The position numbers and the translations under genes are program-made. The notes below the pieces were generated by a model, which ran no database searches, had not been told where the DNA came from, and saw only the letters and a program-made list of their open reading frames with translations. Positions 21,178 through 32,312 of a stretch of 64,000 nt of DNA are shown here, piece after piece (position 1 is the first letter of the stretch; every line of letters begins with the position of its first letter). The DNA lies in the NCBI GenBank assembly GCA_026770025.1, contig JAMXDE010000006.1:2424001-2488000 (forward strand). Direction: 5' to 3'. The DNA comes from Craspedostauros australis. Lineage: Eukaryota; Bacillariophyta; Bacillariophyceae; Mastogloiales; Achnanthaceae.

Positions 21178-22518
21178 TTACGCGCTGGTGATGCTCTTGC
21201 CATCCGTCACGGCGTGGATGGCCTTGGCAACGTACTCCAGGTTGTTGTCGTTCACTCCGGCGATGCTTATGCGGCCATCCTTGGTGAGGTAGATGGCGTA
21301 CTCGTCGGTGAGCTGATCGCACATGTCGGCGCTCATGCCCGTGAAGGCGAACATTCCAATCTGCTGCGTGACGTGAGACCAGTCGTGCGTGCTGCCAACA
21401 TCCTTGAGGGCGTCCACCAGCTTGGTCCTCATGGCGTTGATGCGGTCGGCCATCTGCGCGCACTCGGCGTAGTACTGCCCCGTCAGAGTGTCATCCGAAA
21501 GGACCGTCTTGACGATGGAGCTTCCGTGCTTGGGTGGGGAGGAGTACATGGGCCTGATGATGCACTTGAGCTGGCTCATGAGGATGTCCTTCTCGGCAGC
21601 GTCCTTGCACACGACGCTGAGGGTGCCGCAGCGCTCACCGTACAGGCCAAAGTTCTTGGCGAAGGACTGGGCCAGCATCACCGGAAGTCCGGCATCGACG
21701 ACGGTGCGGAATGCCTTCGCGTCGGCCTCAGCGTCTCCGCTAGCGAAGCCTTGGTATGCGGAGTCGAAGAAGACCAGGTGTCCCTTCTTCTCCAGCAGGG
21801 CAATGAGCTCCTTCCACTGTTCCGGGGTTGGGTCGCAACCGGTCGGGTTGTGAGCGCAGGCGTGGAGGAGGATGATGGATCCATCGAGGGCGCCCTCCAG
21901 GTCCTCCACCATTCCGGCCAGGTCCAGGCGGTTGGTGGAGCGGTCGTAGTAGCGGTAGGTCTGCACGTCGAGGCCGCACTCCTGGAAGATTTTGTGGTGA
22001 TTGCCCCAGGTCGGCACCGGCACGTAAATAGAGTTGCTGTTTGGGTAGAAGGCCTCGACGAACTTTCCGCCGATGCGGCAGGCGCCGGTGCCGGACAGGG
22101 TCTGCACTCCAGCGATGCGCTCCAACGGAGCGTCGGCACCGTAGGCGAACTTCAACGCGCGCTGCACGAAGTCCTGGTCACCATCGATGGGAAGGTACTC
22201 CTTGTTCTCGTCGTTGTCGAGCATCTTGCTCTCGGCCTCGCGGACGCTGGGCAGCACCCACGGCTTGCCCGTCTCATCGCGGTACGCACCCACGCAGACA
22301 TTCACCTTGCGCTCGTCGGTGGATGCGCGGAAGGCCTGTGCGATGCCGAGGATGGCATCCGGCGGACCCTCTGGCACGGCCTCCCAGACGGAAGCCGCTC
22401 TGGCGCTGGCGGATTGAGTCGATCGGCTGTTCTCGCCATTGACCGGGACGAATGCGCCGGTCGATGACAGGCTGATCAGCACGCAAACGACGGAACTCCA
22501 GGTGGCAGCGATCTTCAT
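21178..22518 (-). CDS. aspartate aminotransferase, plastid-targeted
   Basis: From the ATG at 22518 the protein has 446 residues; the frame upstream has only a TTG. It transfers the amino group between aspartate and 2-oxoglutarate with PLP. A class I aminotransferase fold is clear: NVCVGAYRDETGKPWVLP, the ligand motif HNPTGCDP (Asn at 224), and the PLP lysine K288 in SFAKNFGLYGERCG. Arg in GRISIAGV near the C-terminus is the substrate-carboxylate position. The N-terminus MKIAATWSSVVCVLISLSS followed by TGAFVP is a signal peptide plus the Phe-containing cleavage motif typical of import into red-derived secondary plastids of heterokonts. Plastid location is therefore strongly suggested. No introns. 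It could feed aspartate-family synthesis or C4-acid exchange. Confidence 0.95.
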   Translation of the reverse strand: MKIAATWSSVVCVLISLSSTGAFVPVNGENSRSTQSASARAASVWEAVPEGPPDAILGIAQAFRASTDERKVNVCVGAYRDETGKPWVLPSVREAESKMLDNDENKEYLPIDGDQDFVQRALKFAYGADAPLERIAGVQTLSGTGACRIGGKFVEAFYPNSNSIYVPVPTWGNHHKIFQECGLDVQTYRYYDRSTNRLDLAGMVEDLEGALDGSIILLHACAHNPTGCDPTPEQWKELIALLEKKGHLVFFDSAYQGFASGDAEADAKAFRTVVDAGLPVMLAQSFAKNFGLYGERCGTLSVVCKDAAEKDILMSQLKCIIRPMYSSPPKHGSSIVKTVLSDDTLTGQYYAECAQMADRINAMRTKLVDALKDVGSTHDWSHVTQQIGMFAFTGMSADMCDQLTDEYAIYLTKDGRISIAGVNDNNLEYVAKAIHAVTDGKSITSA

Positions 22519-24896
22519 TGTTCTACTGTGTTGGACACGCGTGGTGATGATATGAAACGGAGTGCAATGCAATGCTCGTGGTAGAGTGGTGATGCTCTCT
22601 TGTGTTGTGAAAATAGGTGTAATAGTTTATGGCGTGATGATGGAGGTCAACAGGCATTCCAAGAGGTCTTCACACGAGCAGGGGGTCACGCCGTTCGCTT
22701 TGTTCGGCTGTGTTTGGAATGCTGCCGCCAAAGATGTCCAACATGGACGTGGACGTGATGATGTGCAGATCGTCGGCCGCAGAATGCCGACCATGACGAA
22801 AGTGCAGAAGATGTGAGTTGCTGGATCCGGAGTTGATGGCTCCGACCAAATTGCCGGAACAAAAACGTAGTGCTCGAGTGAGTCCATGTTCTCAGTTGGA
22901 CATCGACGATTCATTCCAGTCTTGGGAGTTTACTCCCGTAGACGTTATAAAGCGTTATTGAATACGGCAGAAATTGAAGTGCTGTAATAATATATGTCTG
23001 GATTACCCTCAGCTCCCATTTCAACAAATCAAAACCAACAACATCGTGTGAATCGGAACACTCTAACGGCACAGCAAGAAGAAGCATGGATACGGCAACA
23101 GCCTTGCGTACGTATGCTCATGGGTGCCTCGTCACAAGAGGTCAAGAGCGCGAGTCTGCAACGGCCACGCATTCGTCGTTGTTCCGGATCAATCAATCGA
23201 CGCAAGCGACGCCACGTTCATCGTCATGGTTGTTTGAGTGTTCATCATAGTTGCAAATACAGCTGCCGCAGCATCGGAATGTGGTGCTCCCACGAACATT
23301 GTGTCAGCCTTGTGCCCTCTGCTGTTCTTCTGCATGAGGTTCGGGATGGTGCCGATGGTCGGAATCGCTTTGCTGTCCGCAAGGAAGGAAGCGGAGAACA
23401 ATAGGAAGACCCGCCACCGAAAGGAATCCGTCGAACGTGCCGATGGTGATCGCCGAATGAGCGAGAGAGAGGCACAGAGAAAGGTCGCGATCTTGCAGAT
23501 GCCGAGGAACAACTGAGCGTTCTCGTTGCGTGCTTTCCGTTGGACGTCGCTGCCTCCGCACGCATCTACCTACTCATACCGCCCACTCCTTGCTGAACGT
23601 CGAGGAGGAGGAGAGAGACGGAACGAATTTGCTGTCCTCCCCGCACCTCATTGATCAACTCCATCGATGGCCTCGTTCGGTTCGGCAATCGAACCCCTCC
23701 TGGAACGGACTTGTTCGCGATCGTTCCTTGGTATGTTCGCACAGACAGCTTCCGCTCACCTTCCTCCCCAAACACTCGGAGAGGTGGAGTGAGGAAGATG
23801 TCAATAAGAACGCTTGGTGTGGGAGTATCGGTGGATGGCTGACACCTCATCTGTTTGCTTCTCCAATCAGAGCCGACGATGACACCACTGTTCGGATAGT
23901 CGATGATTGTGCACTCACGGATACAGCACATTGGTATTCCAGTTGTCCACGCATGTCAACCTTGGTGTTCTAAAAACATGGATGCTGTGAGCCACCCGGC
24001 TGATCATGAGACGTCGACGAGACCGGTTGATGTTTTGCTTGCTAAGTACGGAGGCGGGAATAACGTCGATTCGATATCTGATACGACGTTGGAGGGACAA
24101 ATACGCTATGAGAACGCAATCAACAAGGCGAAGACATAGTTTTCGCGAAGGATGGAATTTCCCCATTCGGCAACAGCAGAGCAAACGTGTTGAACAGTAC
24201 CGAGACAAGAGAAGCGCGAAAAGCGTGGTGCGATCGACGCGCCAAGACAACAAGCAAGAAGAGACACAAAGAGAAACGAGACACGTTCGAGCACACACGA
24301 GAGTTCGCTTCTTCCATTGACATCATCATCATCATCGTCGTCCTCGTCTTCGCCACCATTGTTGCCATTGCCATCACCACTCCCGTTGCCATCACCACAA
24401 TCACAACCACAGGCTCAACGCAGACAGAATCCAAGACCAAAGCAGTGGCTGTCAGACAACAGAAGGCAGGTGTCAACCCTCTCCGAAGCCGACGTTCCGA
24501 TTTGATTCCGTTTCAACAACACTTCAACAACGCAACAACACTGCAGCAACGCAACAACAACAAGAGGAACAGAGTGGGCTTCGCACCGCTCCCAAGGTAA
24601 GTTCGTGTGAGACCGGAAGCGAGAGAGCGAGAACCATCCGAATCGCCTGCTTCCTTCGCAGTGAGCTGAATGAAAAGAGAAAAGAGGAGAGCGAGAGTTG
24701 CACTCCTCACATAAAATCAGAAGGAAAGATCCACAGATTGATTACTGCTGATTACTGCTGAATACAAGCACAAGTGCATACATACTTTGCACCCCATACG
24801 AGCACGTTTCACGCCGAAGTGAAAGCAAACAAAGCGCATCAAGCCACAACCAACACCAACAACCACAACAACCAACAAACCGAGACAACGACGACG
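22519..24896. other. 2.4-kb gap between divergent genes
   Basis: Both neighbouring genes are transcribed away from it, so it holds two promoters. Overlapping small frames at 23189-23516 on both strands are not convincing. From about 24600 the sequence is A/C-rich leader of the pyrophosphatase. ATC/GTC triplet runs lie near 24321-24350. Confidence 0.45.
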
Positions 24897-27800
24897 ATGG
24901 CGACAGTGGACGAAGGAACGAGGATCTTCCTCGGCTTGGATCCCAAGCTGCAAAAGATTCTGGACAGCTACGATCTCAAGGACACTTGCTTCGATGACAA
25001 CCTCAAGAATGATTTCCCATGCAACCTCAACGCCATCGAGGCAGCGTCCTTGGGACTGGCAGCCTCCGTCCTTGGCCTCATGATGGTCTTCTTCCTCTCA
25101 GCTCAGGTAAGTCAAACGGCTTTGGCACTCGCGTGCTTGCCTATTTGCGTGTTTCCGCGTTGGCGTGGGTGAAATGCATGGCGACGATCCGGGGTTTATG
25201 TCCCAACTTCAACTTGGGCCGTCATGGTATCATCAACCTGCCGACGCTTCTGTCTTCTTACCTAATCTCATTGTCCTTATACTCTTCCCGCCTCTTTTCC
25301 TCTCTCCCTGATCTATCGTGCCTGGCCTACCATGCCTGACGGACCATACCACACTTGATCTTCCTTGCACACACACCACACTTATCGATCACAACAGCTG
25401 AGCAAGGCCCCCCGCGGATCGGACCTCATGAACAAGATCTCGGACCAAATCAAGTCAGGTGCCAGAGCTTTCCTCGTCACCGAGTACAAGTACCTCGCCG
25501 GATTCGTCGTCGTCGTCTTCTTTGCCCTGCTCGCTCTCTACAGCGCCGACCCACCGTCAGGTGATGAGACCGACGGAATCCGTTACGCGGCTTGCTTCTT
25601 GGCTGGTGCCACTCTTTCGGCCGCGGCAGGATGGGGCGGCATGTCCGTCGCCACCGACGCCAACGTCCGCACGACCCAGGCAGCCGAGCAGCACGGATTG
25701 GCAGTCGCCCTCCGTGTCGCATTCACCGGCGGTGCCGTCATGGGCTTCACCGTGGTTGGATTGGGCCTCTTCGGAATCTCCCTCTTCTTCTACCTCGTGA
25801 CGTTGGGATATCCCGACGATGTGTTCGAGGCCAGACTCATCTACGCTGCCGATTCCTTGGCAGGGTTTGGATTCGGTGCCTCGTCCATCGCCCTCTTCGC
25901 TCGTGTCGCAGGTGGTATCTACACCAAGGCAGCCGATGTCGGTAAGTACCACTGTGCTTGTACTATTCTGTGTCATGCTAGGCCATGCCATGCTATACCC
26001 AACAGGGATGTCCCCGGCAGCACTCCTGCTCTTTCATCCCATTTGCTTCGTCCGTGCATTTTGCATGCATGCCTGTTTCCCTTTGCGCTCTTGCCCTTGG
26101 CGTCATGTCCAAATACTCACACACAACTTTTCTTCTCTGCACTCGACCACAACCCCCGTCACGATCATTACCGTCCAACACCAATAACAACAACAACAGG
26201 TGCCGACTTGGTTGGCAAAGTGGAGATGGACATCCCAGAGGACGACCCACGCAACCCAGCAGTTATTGCCGACAACGTCGGTGACAACGTTGGAGATGTG
26301 GCTGGCATGGGCGCGGATCTGTTCGAATCCTTCGTCGGTTCCATCATCGCTGCCATCACCTTGGCAAACGGTGACCTCGCCCTCGTCATGCTGCCGCTGT
26401 GGGTTGCCGGAGTAGGAATCGTCGCATCCATGATCGGTTTCTTCTTCGTCAACGCCAACGACGCTGCGGGCCAGAAGGAGCTCATGTTCGCCCTCCACAA
26501 GGGAACCATCGTCTCGTCCATCTGCGTCACCGGATTCACCGCAATCATCGTCTCGCAGCTCTTCGACGGACGCGAGGAGGAAGGATGGGAGATCTTCGGT
26601 TGCATTGTGATTGGCCTCGTCGCCGGCGTCCTCATCGGGCAGGTCACGGAGTACTTCACCTCCTACTCCTACTGGCCAGTCCAATCCATCACCGACGCCG
26701 GTGTCACAGGACCAGCCACCGTCATCATCCAAGGTCTTGGAATCGGAATGATCTCCACCGTCTTCCCCGTCCTCATCATCGTCGCCACCATCCTCGGATG
26801 CAACGCCCTTGCAGACGAGTACGGCATTGCCATGGCCGCTGTTGGCATGCTCAGTACTCTCGGAATCACCCTCGCCACCGATGCTTACGGTCCCATCGCA
26901 GACAATGCTGGAGGAATCGCAGAGATGGCGGAGCTTGAGGAGCGAGTTCGCGACACCACCGACGCGCTCGATGCTCTCGGCAACACCACCGCCGCCACAG
27001 GAAAGGGATTCGCCATCGGCTCTGCCGTCTTGACCGCCCTCTCCCTCCTCTCCGCATTCAAGAACAAGACCAACATCGACATCGTCGACATCGGCGAGCC
27101 GATCGTCCTCAGTGGTGTGCTGGTTGGATCCATGCTCCCGTTCCTCTTCGCCGCATTGACCATGCTCTCCGTCCAGAAGGCTGCCGGTGCCATCATCATC
27201 GAGGTGCGCCGCCAGTTCGCCGAAATCCCAGGACTCCGCGAAGGAACTGCAGAGGCTGATTCTGACAAGTGCGTTGCGATCTCCACCCAAAGCTCCGTCG
27301 AGGAGATGATCCTCCCCGGACTCTACGGCGTCCTCTCCCCGATCTGCGTCGGCTTCCTCATCGGACCCCGCTGCCTCACCGGCATGCTCGCTGGGTCCAT
27401 CGCCTCCGGCATGATGCTCGCCATCATGATGGCCAACGCCGGCGGCGCATGGGACAACTCCAAGAAGTACATCGAGATCGAAGGAGCCAAGGGCGGCAAG
27501 GGAACCGAGACGCACAAGGCATGCGTCGTCGGCGACACCGTCGGAGATCCATTCAAGGACACAAGCGGACCCGCGTTGAATATCCTAATCAAGTTGATGA
27601 GCATCATCTCCCTCACGATCGCCCCGTTGATGGAGGGCGACGACGACTGGGATGTGTGGTACTATGGTTTGATTCCATTGGGAATCATGGTTATTGGCAC
27701 CTACGTGGTGTACAGGCTCTTCTGGCGCAACATGACCGACATTACAGCCGATGTGAGTTCCCCCAAGGAGGGCAAAATGGATGCCGACGCCGATGTCAAC

Positions 27801-27899
27801 AAGGCAGTGGAGACCGACGACGTCCCACTTGCGGATGACATGGGCAAGGGCGAATCCAACGACGAAGAAGCAGAAGAAGGCATCGAGGAAGACGCCTAA
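24897..27899 (+). CDS. membrane H+-translocating pyrophosphatase (type I, K+-dependent)
   Basis: Three exons: 24897-25106, 25398-25941 and 26200-27899, giving 817 residues. It hydrolyses pyrophosphate and pumps protons into vacuole-type compartments. The substrate loop [11 protein letters not shown] begins at residue 250 and spans the second splice junction. [31 protein letters not shown] and [14 protein letters not shown] are all intact Mg-PPi binding motifs. The determinant [10 protein letters not shown] has Ala where K+-independent enzymes have Lys, so the K+-dependent class is predicted. Both introns have GTAAGT donors and CAG acceptors (phases 0 and 1). Fifteen or so hydrophobic segments are visible; the C-terminus is a long acidic tail. 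The start at 24897 gives the usual short N-terminus. Confidence 0.96.
25942..26199 (+). other. intron 2 of pyrophosphatase, length divisible by three and stop-free
   Basis: The 258-nt intron keeps the reading frame open if retained, adding 86 residues inside the [11 protein letters not shown] catalytic loop. Splicing restores the motif exactly. Confidence 0.85.
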
Positions 27900-28885
27900 G
27901 CGTCCAGGACAACGATGACAGCAGACGACAGTGACAGATTCTCAGATTTCCGTTCTTTTCGTGTATGTACCCCCCATGTGACCCCGTATTTCATTTGCAT
28001 CTTTGAAACAAAAAACAACCCGATACTCTCTATTAACATTATCCAGGCTCCAAGTGCGAAGAAACCAGGCAAGCTCCCATCCTCTCGGGGACCCATCGAT
28101 GGGGTCCAGGAGAGTGGTGCAGCTCCATTATCTAACCTGATCTAATACCAAACAAAATACATCTCAGACAAGTGTATCGATGTACAGCCTATGGTAGCCC
28201 GCAGTCGCCACCACCACGAGCCACAAACAACATACTATACGAGTATCTACAAGGTACGATCCACGCAAGACAATGCCATGGCAGAGCAAATCAACGCACC
28301 GGCACTGGCACTGGCATCGGCACATAGCTCGTGCTCATGCGTTCACCCTCTGCCTCGTGAATCTCACACCTGCTTGAGACTGTTCCATGTTGATATCCTC
28401 TTGGGTTATGGGCCTATCTGTCTCTCTCTTACTATCATGACATTGTAGCTAAAGATTGGATCAGAGATGACATCATCGTCACCTCGTGGATGTGGATGGA
28501 AGGACCACTCGCATCCAAAATGCAAACCACGCGGCAACTGATGCTGCAATGAAGCGCGTAGAACTCGTCGCCAATCTTCGGCGGTGCGACCGTGAAACAC
28601 AGCCATGGTCGTCTTACACCGGAAGCGGAGCCCAGAATGAGCACGGATGGAGCCCTGCAAATAGCGCAGTGTATCGTGTAGTCTTAGAAGCACCAAACAC
28701 TTTCCAATCTGCGACAACTATTGCGATTTTGGTCTGATGACTTTTTCTTGGAGGATGTAGTTTTTGAGTCCTGATCGTGAATGGAGGAGAATGTTGATGC
28801 ATTGCGCACACAGCGAGTACTCTCCCTAAAATGTGTGCTCTCTATGATGCTGACATGGAAGTGACAGTGATGTGGCTTACTCTCT
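27900..28885. other. 1-kb gap between convergent genes
   Basis: 3' flanks only. A TACGAGTA motif lies near 28236. A 103-residue minus frame at 28406-28717 has no domain and is not called. Confidence 0.45.
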
Positions 28886-31714
28886 CTAGACAGATCGGAC
28901 GTTGCGTAGCTGCGTTTCCAATGGAGACTCGTCGTAATCATCGAGCAATGAGGATCGCCGCTGCCCAGAGGATGACGAGGTACCCAAGATTGAAGTCGGT
29001 GGTGGTGGCACGCCTCCTGGTAATGGTGCGGCCGGCATGCTGACAGCCTTGTTCATCACATTAACATTGGCCTGCGCTGCATTCTGGTTCATTGGGAAAC
29101 CGGCGAACGGTGGTGGGACCATCTGAAGTTTCTTCACGGGCTTTTCCTGCGGCTTCTGCTGCGGTGCGGGCTTTGGTGCTTGCTTCTGGAGGGCTGCTTG
29201 TTGGTGCTGTTTCGCTTGCTGCTTCTGCTGCATTTGCTGTGCTTGTTGCATCGTTGGTTGTTGTTGCGATTGTTGTTCACCTTGCTGACCTGACTGCTCT
29301 TCCTCCCCTTGCTCACCTCCTCGGAAGTATGAAGTCATCCCAGTGCGGAAGTTGTTAATGATTTGAGATGGAGACGACGCCAGTTTCAACAAGGTTGTGC
29401 TGATTCCTGGTTCCAAGCTCGTCGGTAGTGCTATTGGCCCGGAGGTAATATCTTCGTCTTCATTCGCCCCATTGCTTTGACTGGCTTGCTGCTGCTGCTG
29501 CTGCTGTTGACGTGCTGGCTGCGGAGTCTGTAGTGCTGGTTGCTGCGGTTGCGATCTACCCTGATTCTGTTGTTGCTGCTGTTGCGGGTTACCGTTCGGG
29601 TCCTTCCCCAAAGGCCAGAATGAGACCAACCAGTCCGACATTTGCGACGTCAAGCGATTCATCGGGGGAGGATCGGAACCGCCTTGCGCGCCGTTGGCTG
29701 GACCGTTTGATGCATTCGCGGTATCTTGCTGCGGCTGCTGGGCTTGATCCTGTTGGCCATCGTTGCCGGCTTCTCCCGGTTGCCCATCCTGCATTCCTTG
29801 CATGAGCGACTTCATCATGTTGCCAATCTGCGCTTGACGAGGGTTGGCAGCTGCGTTGCTACCAGCATCGGTCAATGGCAACGGCATTGGGTCTATGCCA
29901 CCTGCACGTGCCGCACCCTGTCGTTGATTCATTGCCAACTGGCTGGCACGGCGTTGCGCGTCGAATGCTTGGACTGCTGCTGCGGCTGCCGCCATGGTGT
30001 TCGCCGTGGTGGAGAGCCTTTGGTTGTCCATGAACTTCTGCACTTCCGCAAACGACTGAGGGTTCGTGTTTTGATTTTGCGCCGGCTGTTGTGGTTGTTG
30101 CTCCAGCTCTTGCTTCCTCTCCATCTCTCGCACCACGGCTGCTGCGGCTGCCATGCTGTTGTTCACGCTGATTGGTGCGATGGCACTGGTGCGTTGCAGT
30201 GCGTTGTTGAATGCCTGTTGCGATTTGCGCAACATTTCGTACGCGTTCTGGACTTCTTGCTGCTGGGCAGCTGAGAGGTTTGCCATTTGCATTGGATTCA
30301 TCTGCTGCTGCATCATTGCCATGTTGTTGCTCATCGAGTTCATAAAAGCGTGAGCAGCGGCCGGATTAGCGATGCCATTTACAGCGGTGTTCATGTTTGC
30401 AGGTTTGTTGCTGGCGGCACTTTTCTTGTTGCCGGCATTATTGGTTTGGTTTCCAGGGTTGCCACCAAAACCAGCAAATGCTGCAAAGGGTGGGAATCCA
30501 AAGAGACTGCTCGACGATGACAAGGGCGCTGGCTGCACGGCTCCACCAGCGTTTCCGTTGTTGCTGCTGACATTTGCGTTGCTCTTTTTGGTGGACGAAG
30601 AACCGAAGAAGCTGGAACCATTGAGGAAGCGGAACAGGGAGGATTGTCGCGCTTCCAGTGCCTTTGGTGGAAGAGGGACCAATTCTTCCTCGTCTCCCTG
30701 CTTAGTCGCTGTTGTTCCCCCGTTCATATTGCCACTGACACTGGCATTGGTGCTGGCAATGCTGTTATTTGCTGAATTGCTGTTGTTCGCGTTGAAGGCC
30801 TGCTGCTGCTGGTTGTTGTTGTTGTTGTTGTTGTTGTTTTGGAAGCAATTTGCATTGGCGCCGTTCCCATTGATTCCCACGTCGTTGTTCATCTTGATTC
30901 GCTTCTGCATGGATGCACCGCCATTCATCTGCATGGCCATCCCCATGGCATTCGCCATGTCCATCGGCGTTCCATTGATTTGCATGTTGGCATTGATGCC
31001 TGCGGCCATCCCCCCGTTGATTTGCATGGCGTTGCCCTGTTGGTTCGCGTAAGTATCCGCATTCCAGCCCATGGTCGCCGCGCTGGGCGGTGCCCCACGG
31101 CTCCACCAGGCAGGTTTGACGAAAGCAGCCGCGGCCTCCTTGGCCTTTCGTTTGCGCGCGGCCTTGGTCTTTGTGTTGGGTGGCGGGATCTGCTTGGTGT
31201 CTGCTGGCGGTGGAACTCTGACCGTGATGGTGGCACCCTGCGCGGGTTCTTCCGATGTATTGGCGTCGAACGTGGCGGGTTTCTTCCCCACATCCTGCTG
31301 GAGCTGGATCTTCGTCTTGCTGGCCTTCCCCTGCGCGGCGCCTTGCTTCTTGGGTCCCTTTCCAGCACCCGCATCCTTGACAGCTGGGTCCTTCTCTCGC
31401 AATGCCTGCGACGTTTTGTCCACCGAGCGTTTGTAGGTGATGGTGCGCCATGCGCCCTTGGATACCTTATCTCCCTCTAGGAATCTGCCTGGTGGCTCCT
31501 GCTGCTCGACTGCCTGAACGATGGCCTTGGCGACCAGCAGCTTCGTATGCTTGGGACATGAACGATACAGCGCGCGGTTACTTCTGACCAATCTGCGGAA
31601 CCATTCGTTGCCTGGATGCTGGTTCGTCAAACCTCCTCTTCCACACAGCACATCCTGCAGGTCGTTGTGCACGGACACGGTGACAGAGATGGATGAGCCG
31701 ATAGCCATGATCAT
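28886..31714 (-). CDS. DUF6824 protein with Gln/Asn-rich tail
   Basis: A 942-residue intronless protein. Residues about 18-110 contain the DUF6824 domain: DVLCGRGGLTNQHPGNEWFR, then LVRSNRALYRSC, KAIVQAVEQ, PPGRFLEGD and WRTITYKRSVDKTSQALREK. This domain is found chiefly in stramenopiles, expanded in diatoms, and its function is not established; a DNA-binding role has only been guessed from its basic, compact form. The next block is Lys-rich (KTKAARKRKAKEAAA). The rest is dominated by Gln, Asn, Ala and Met, with pure Asn and Gln runs (poly-Asn encoded near 30812-30838). Such tails are common in transcriptional regulators and prion-like proteins. A second ATG two codons in is possible. Confidence 0.85.
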   Translation of the reverse strand: MIMAIGSSISVTVSVHNDLQDVLCGRGGLTNQHPGNEWFRRLVRSNRALYRSCPKHTKLLVAKAIVQAVEQQEPPGRFLEGDKVSKGAWRTITYKRSVDKTSQALREKDPAVKDAGAGKGPKKQGAAQGKASKTKIQLQQDVGKKPATFDANTSEEPAQGATITVRVPPPADTKQIPPPNTKTKAARKRKAKEAAAAFVKPAWWSRGAPPSAATMGWNADTYANQQGNAMQINGGMAAGINANMQINGTPMDMANAMGMAMQMNGGASMQKRIKMNNDVGINGNGANANCFQNNNNNNNNNQQQQAFNANNSNSANNSIASTNASVSGNMNGGTTATKQGDEEELVPLPPKALEARQSSLFRFLNGSSFFGSSSTKKSNANVSSNNGNAGGAVQPAPLSSSSSLFGFPPFAAFAGFGGNPGNQTNNAGNKKSAASNKPANMNTAVNGIANPAAAHAFMNSMSNNMAMMQQQMNPMQMANLSAAQQQEVQNAYEMLRKSQQAFNNALQRTSAIAPISVNNSMAAAAAVVREMERKQELEQQPQQPAQNQNTNPQSFAEVQKFMDNQRLSTTANTMAAAAAAVQAFDAQRRASQLAMNQRQGAARAGGIDPMPLPLTDAGSNAAANPRQAQIGNMMKSLMQGMQDGQPGEAGNDGQQDQAQQPQQDTANASNGPANGAQGGSDPPPMNRLTSQMSDWLVSFWPLGKDPNGNPQQQQQQNQGRSQPQQPALQTPQPARQQQQQQQQASQSNGANEDEDITSGPIALPTSLEPGISTTLLKLASSPSQIINNFRTGMTSYFRGGEQGEEEQSGQQGEQQSQQQPTMQQAQQMQQKQQAKQHQQAALQKQAPKPAPQQKPQEKPVKKLQMVPPPFAGFPMNQNAAQANVNVMNKAVSMPAAPLPGGVPPPPTSILGTSSSSGQRRSSLLDDYDESPLETQLRNVRSV

Positions 31715-31906
31715 GAGAGGAGTGGGGGAATGGTTGAAGTGATGAGAAGATGAGAGTGGATGAGCAAAGTTGCATCGTCAACAATGCAGCATTGTATAAT
31801 ACAATACATCGCTTGCACGGTACCATAGCTGAGTTGCATTGACTTACATGTGGATGTGGGGTTTGGATGAATTCCCCAGCGGGAGTGCGTCCTGGTAGCT
31901 CTGACA

Positions 31907-32010
31907 TGGCTGTGTATATTGGGTGTAGTGATGGATGCAGTTATGGCTGTGTATATTGGGTGCAGTGATGGATGCAGTTATGGCTGTGTATATTGGATGG
32001 AAGTATGGAT
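31907..32010. repeat. 37-bp tandem repeat, about 2.8 copies
   Basis: Copies begin at 31907, 31944 and 31981 with TGGCTGTGTATATTGG. The first two differ at one base; the third diverges after 20 bases. Confidence 0.9.
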
Positions 32011-32270
32011 GGTGTACGTATTTGTGCGTATTGTACGTCCTTCGCAACACAGCTCAGCACAATACTCGCAGTATTGCCGTAACCGTCTGGTGAAGAGCGA
32101 AGAGTGAATGGAGAAGCCTTGCGTATGCGATTACTTCCACAAGCAGCGCGCTCCCTCACGTTGTGACGCTCCGTTCGCTTTGGATGATGGCGCCGATGCT
32201 TCGCAACTGCGCTTCTGCACTTGCTTGGACTCCAACCAGCCGCAGTTGCTGTCTCTGATGCAGAGTGAAT

Positions 32271-32312
32271 CAGGGTATGTCTCAGGGTATGTCTCAGGGT
32301 ATGCCTCAGGAC
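32271..32312. repeat. 12-bp tandem repeat CAGGGTATGTCT
   Basis: Three full copies in a row, the third with one change (GCCT), followed by a partial copy. Confidence 0.9.

Noticed and set aside
21214-22467. 417-residue plus-strand open frame
   Set aside because: Antisense shadow of the aspartate aminotransferase; no domain, while the minus strand has all catalytic motifs.
26103-27515. 470-residue minus-strand open frame, rich in Asp/Gly/His
   Set aside because: Antisense to the H+-pyrophosphatase exon 3; composition is the mirror of its Ile/Val/Ser/Ala codons.
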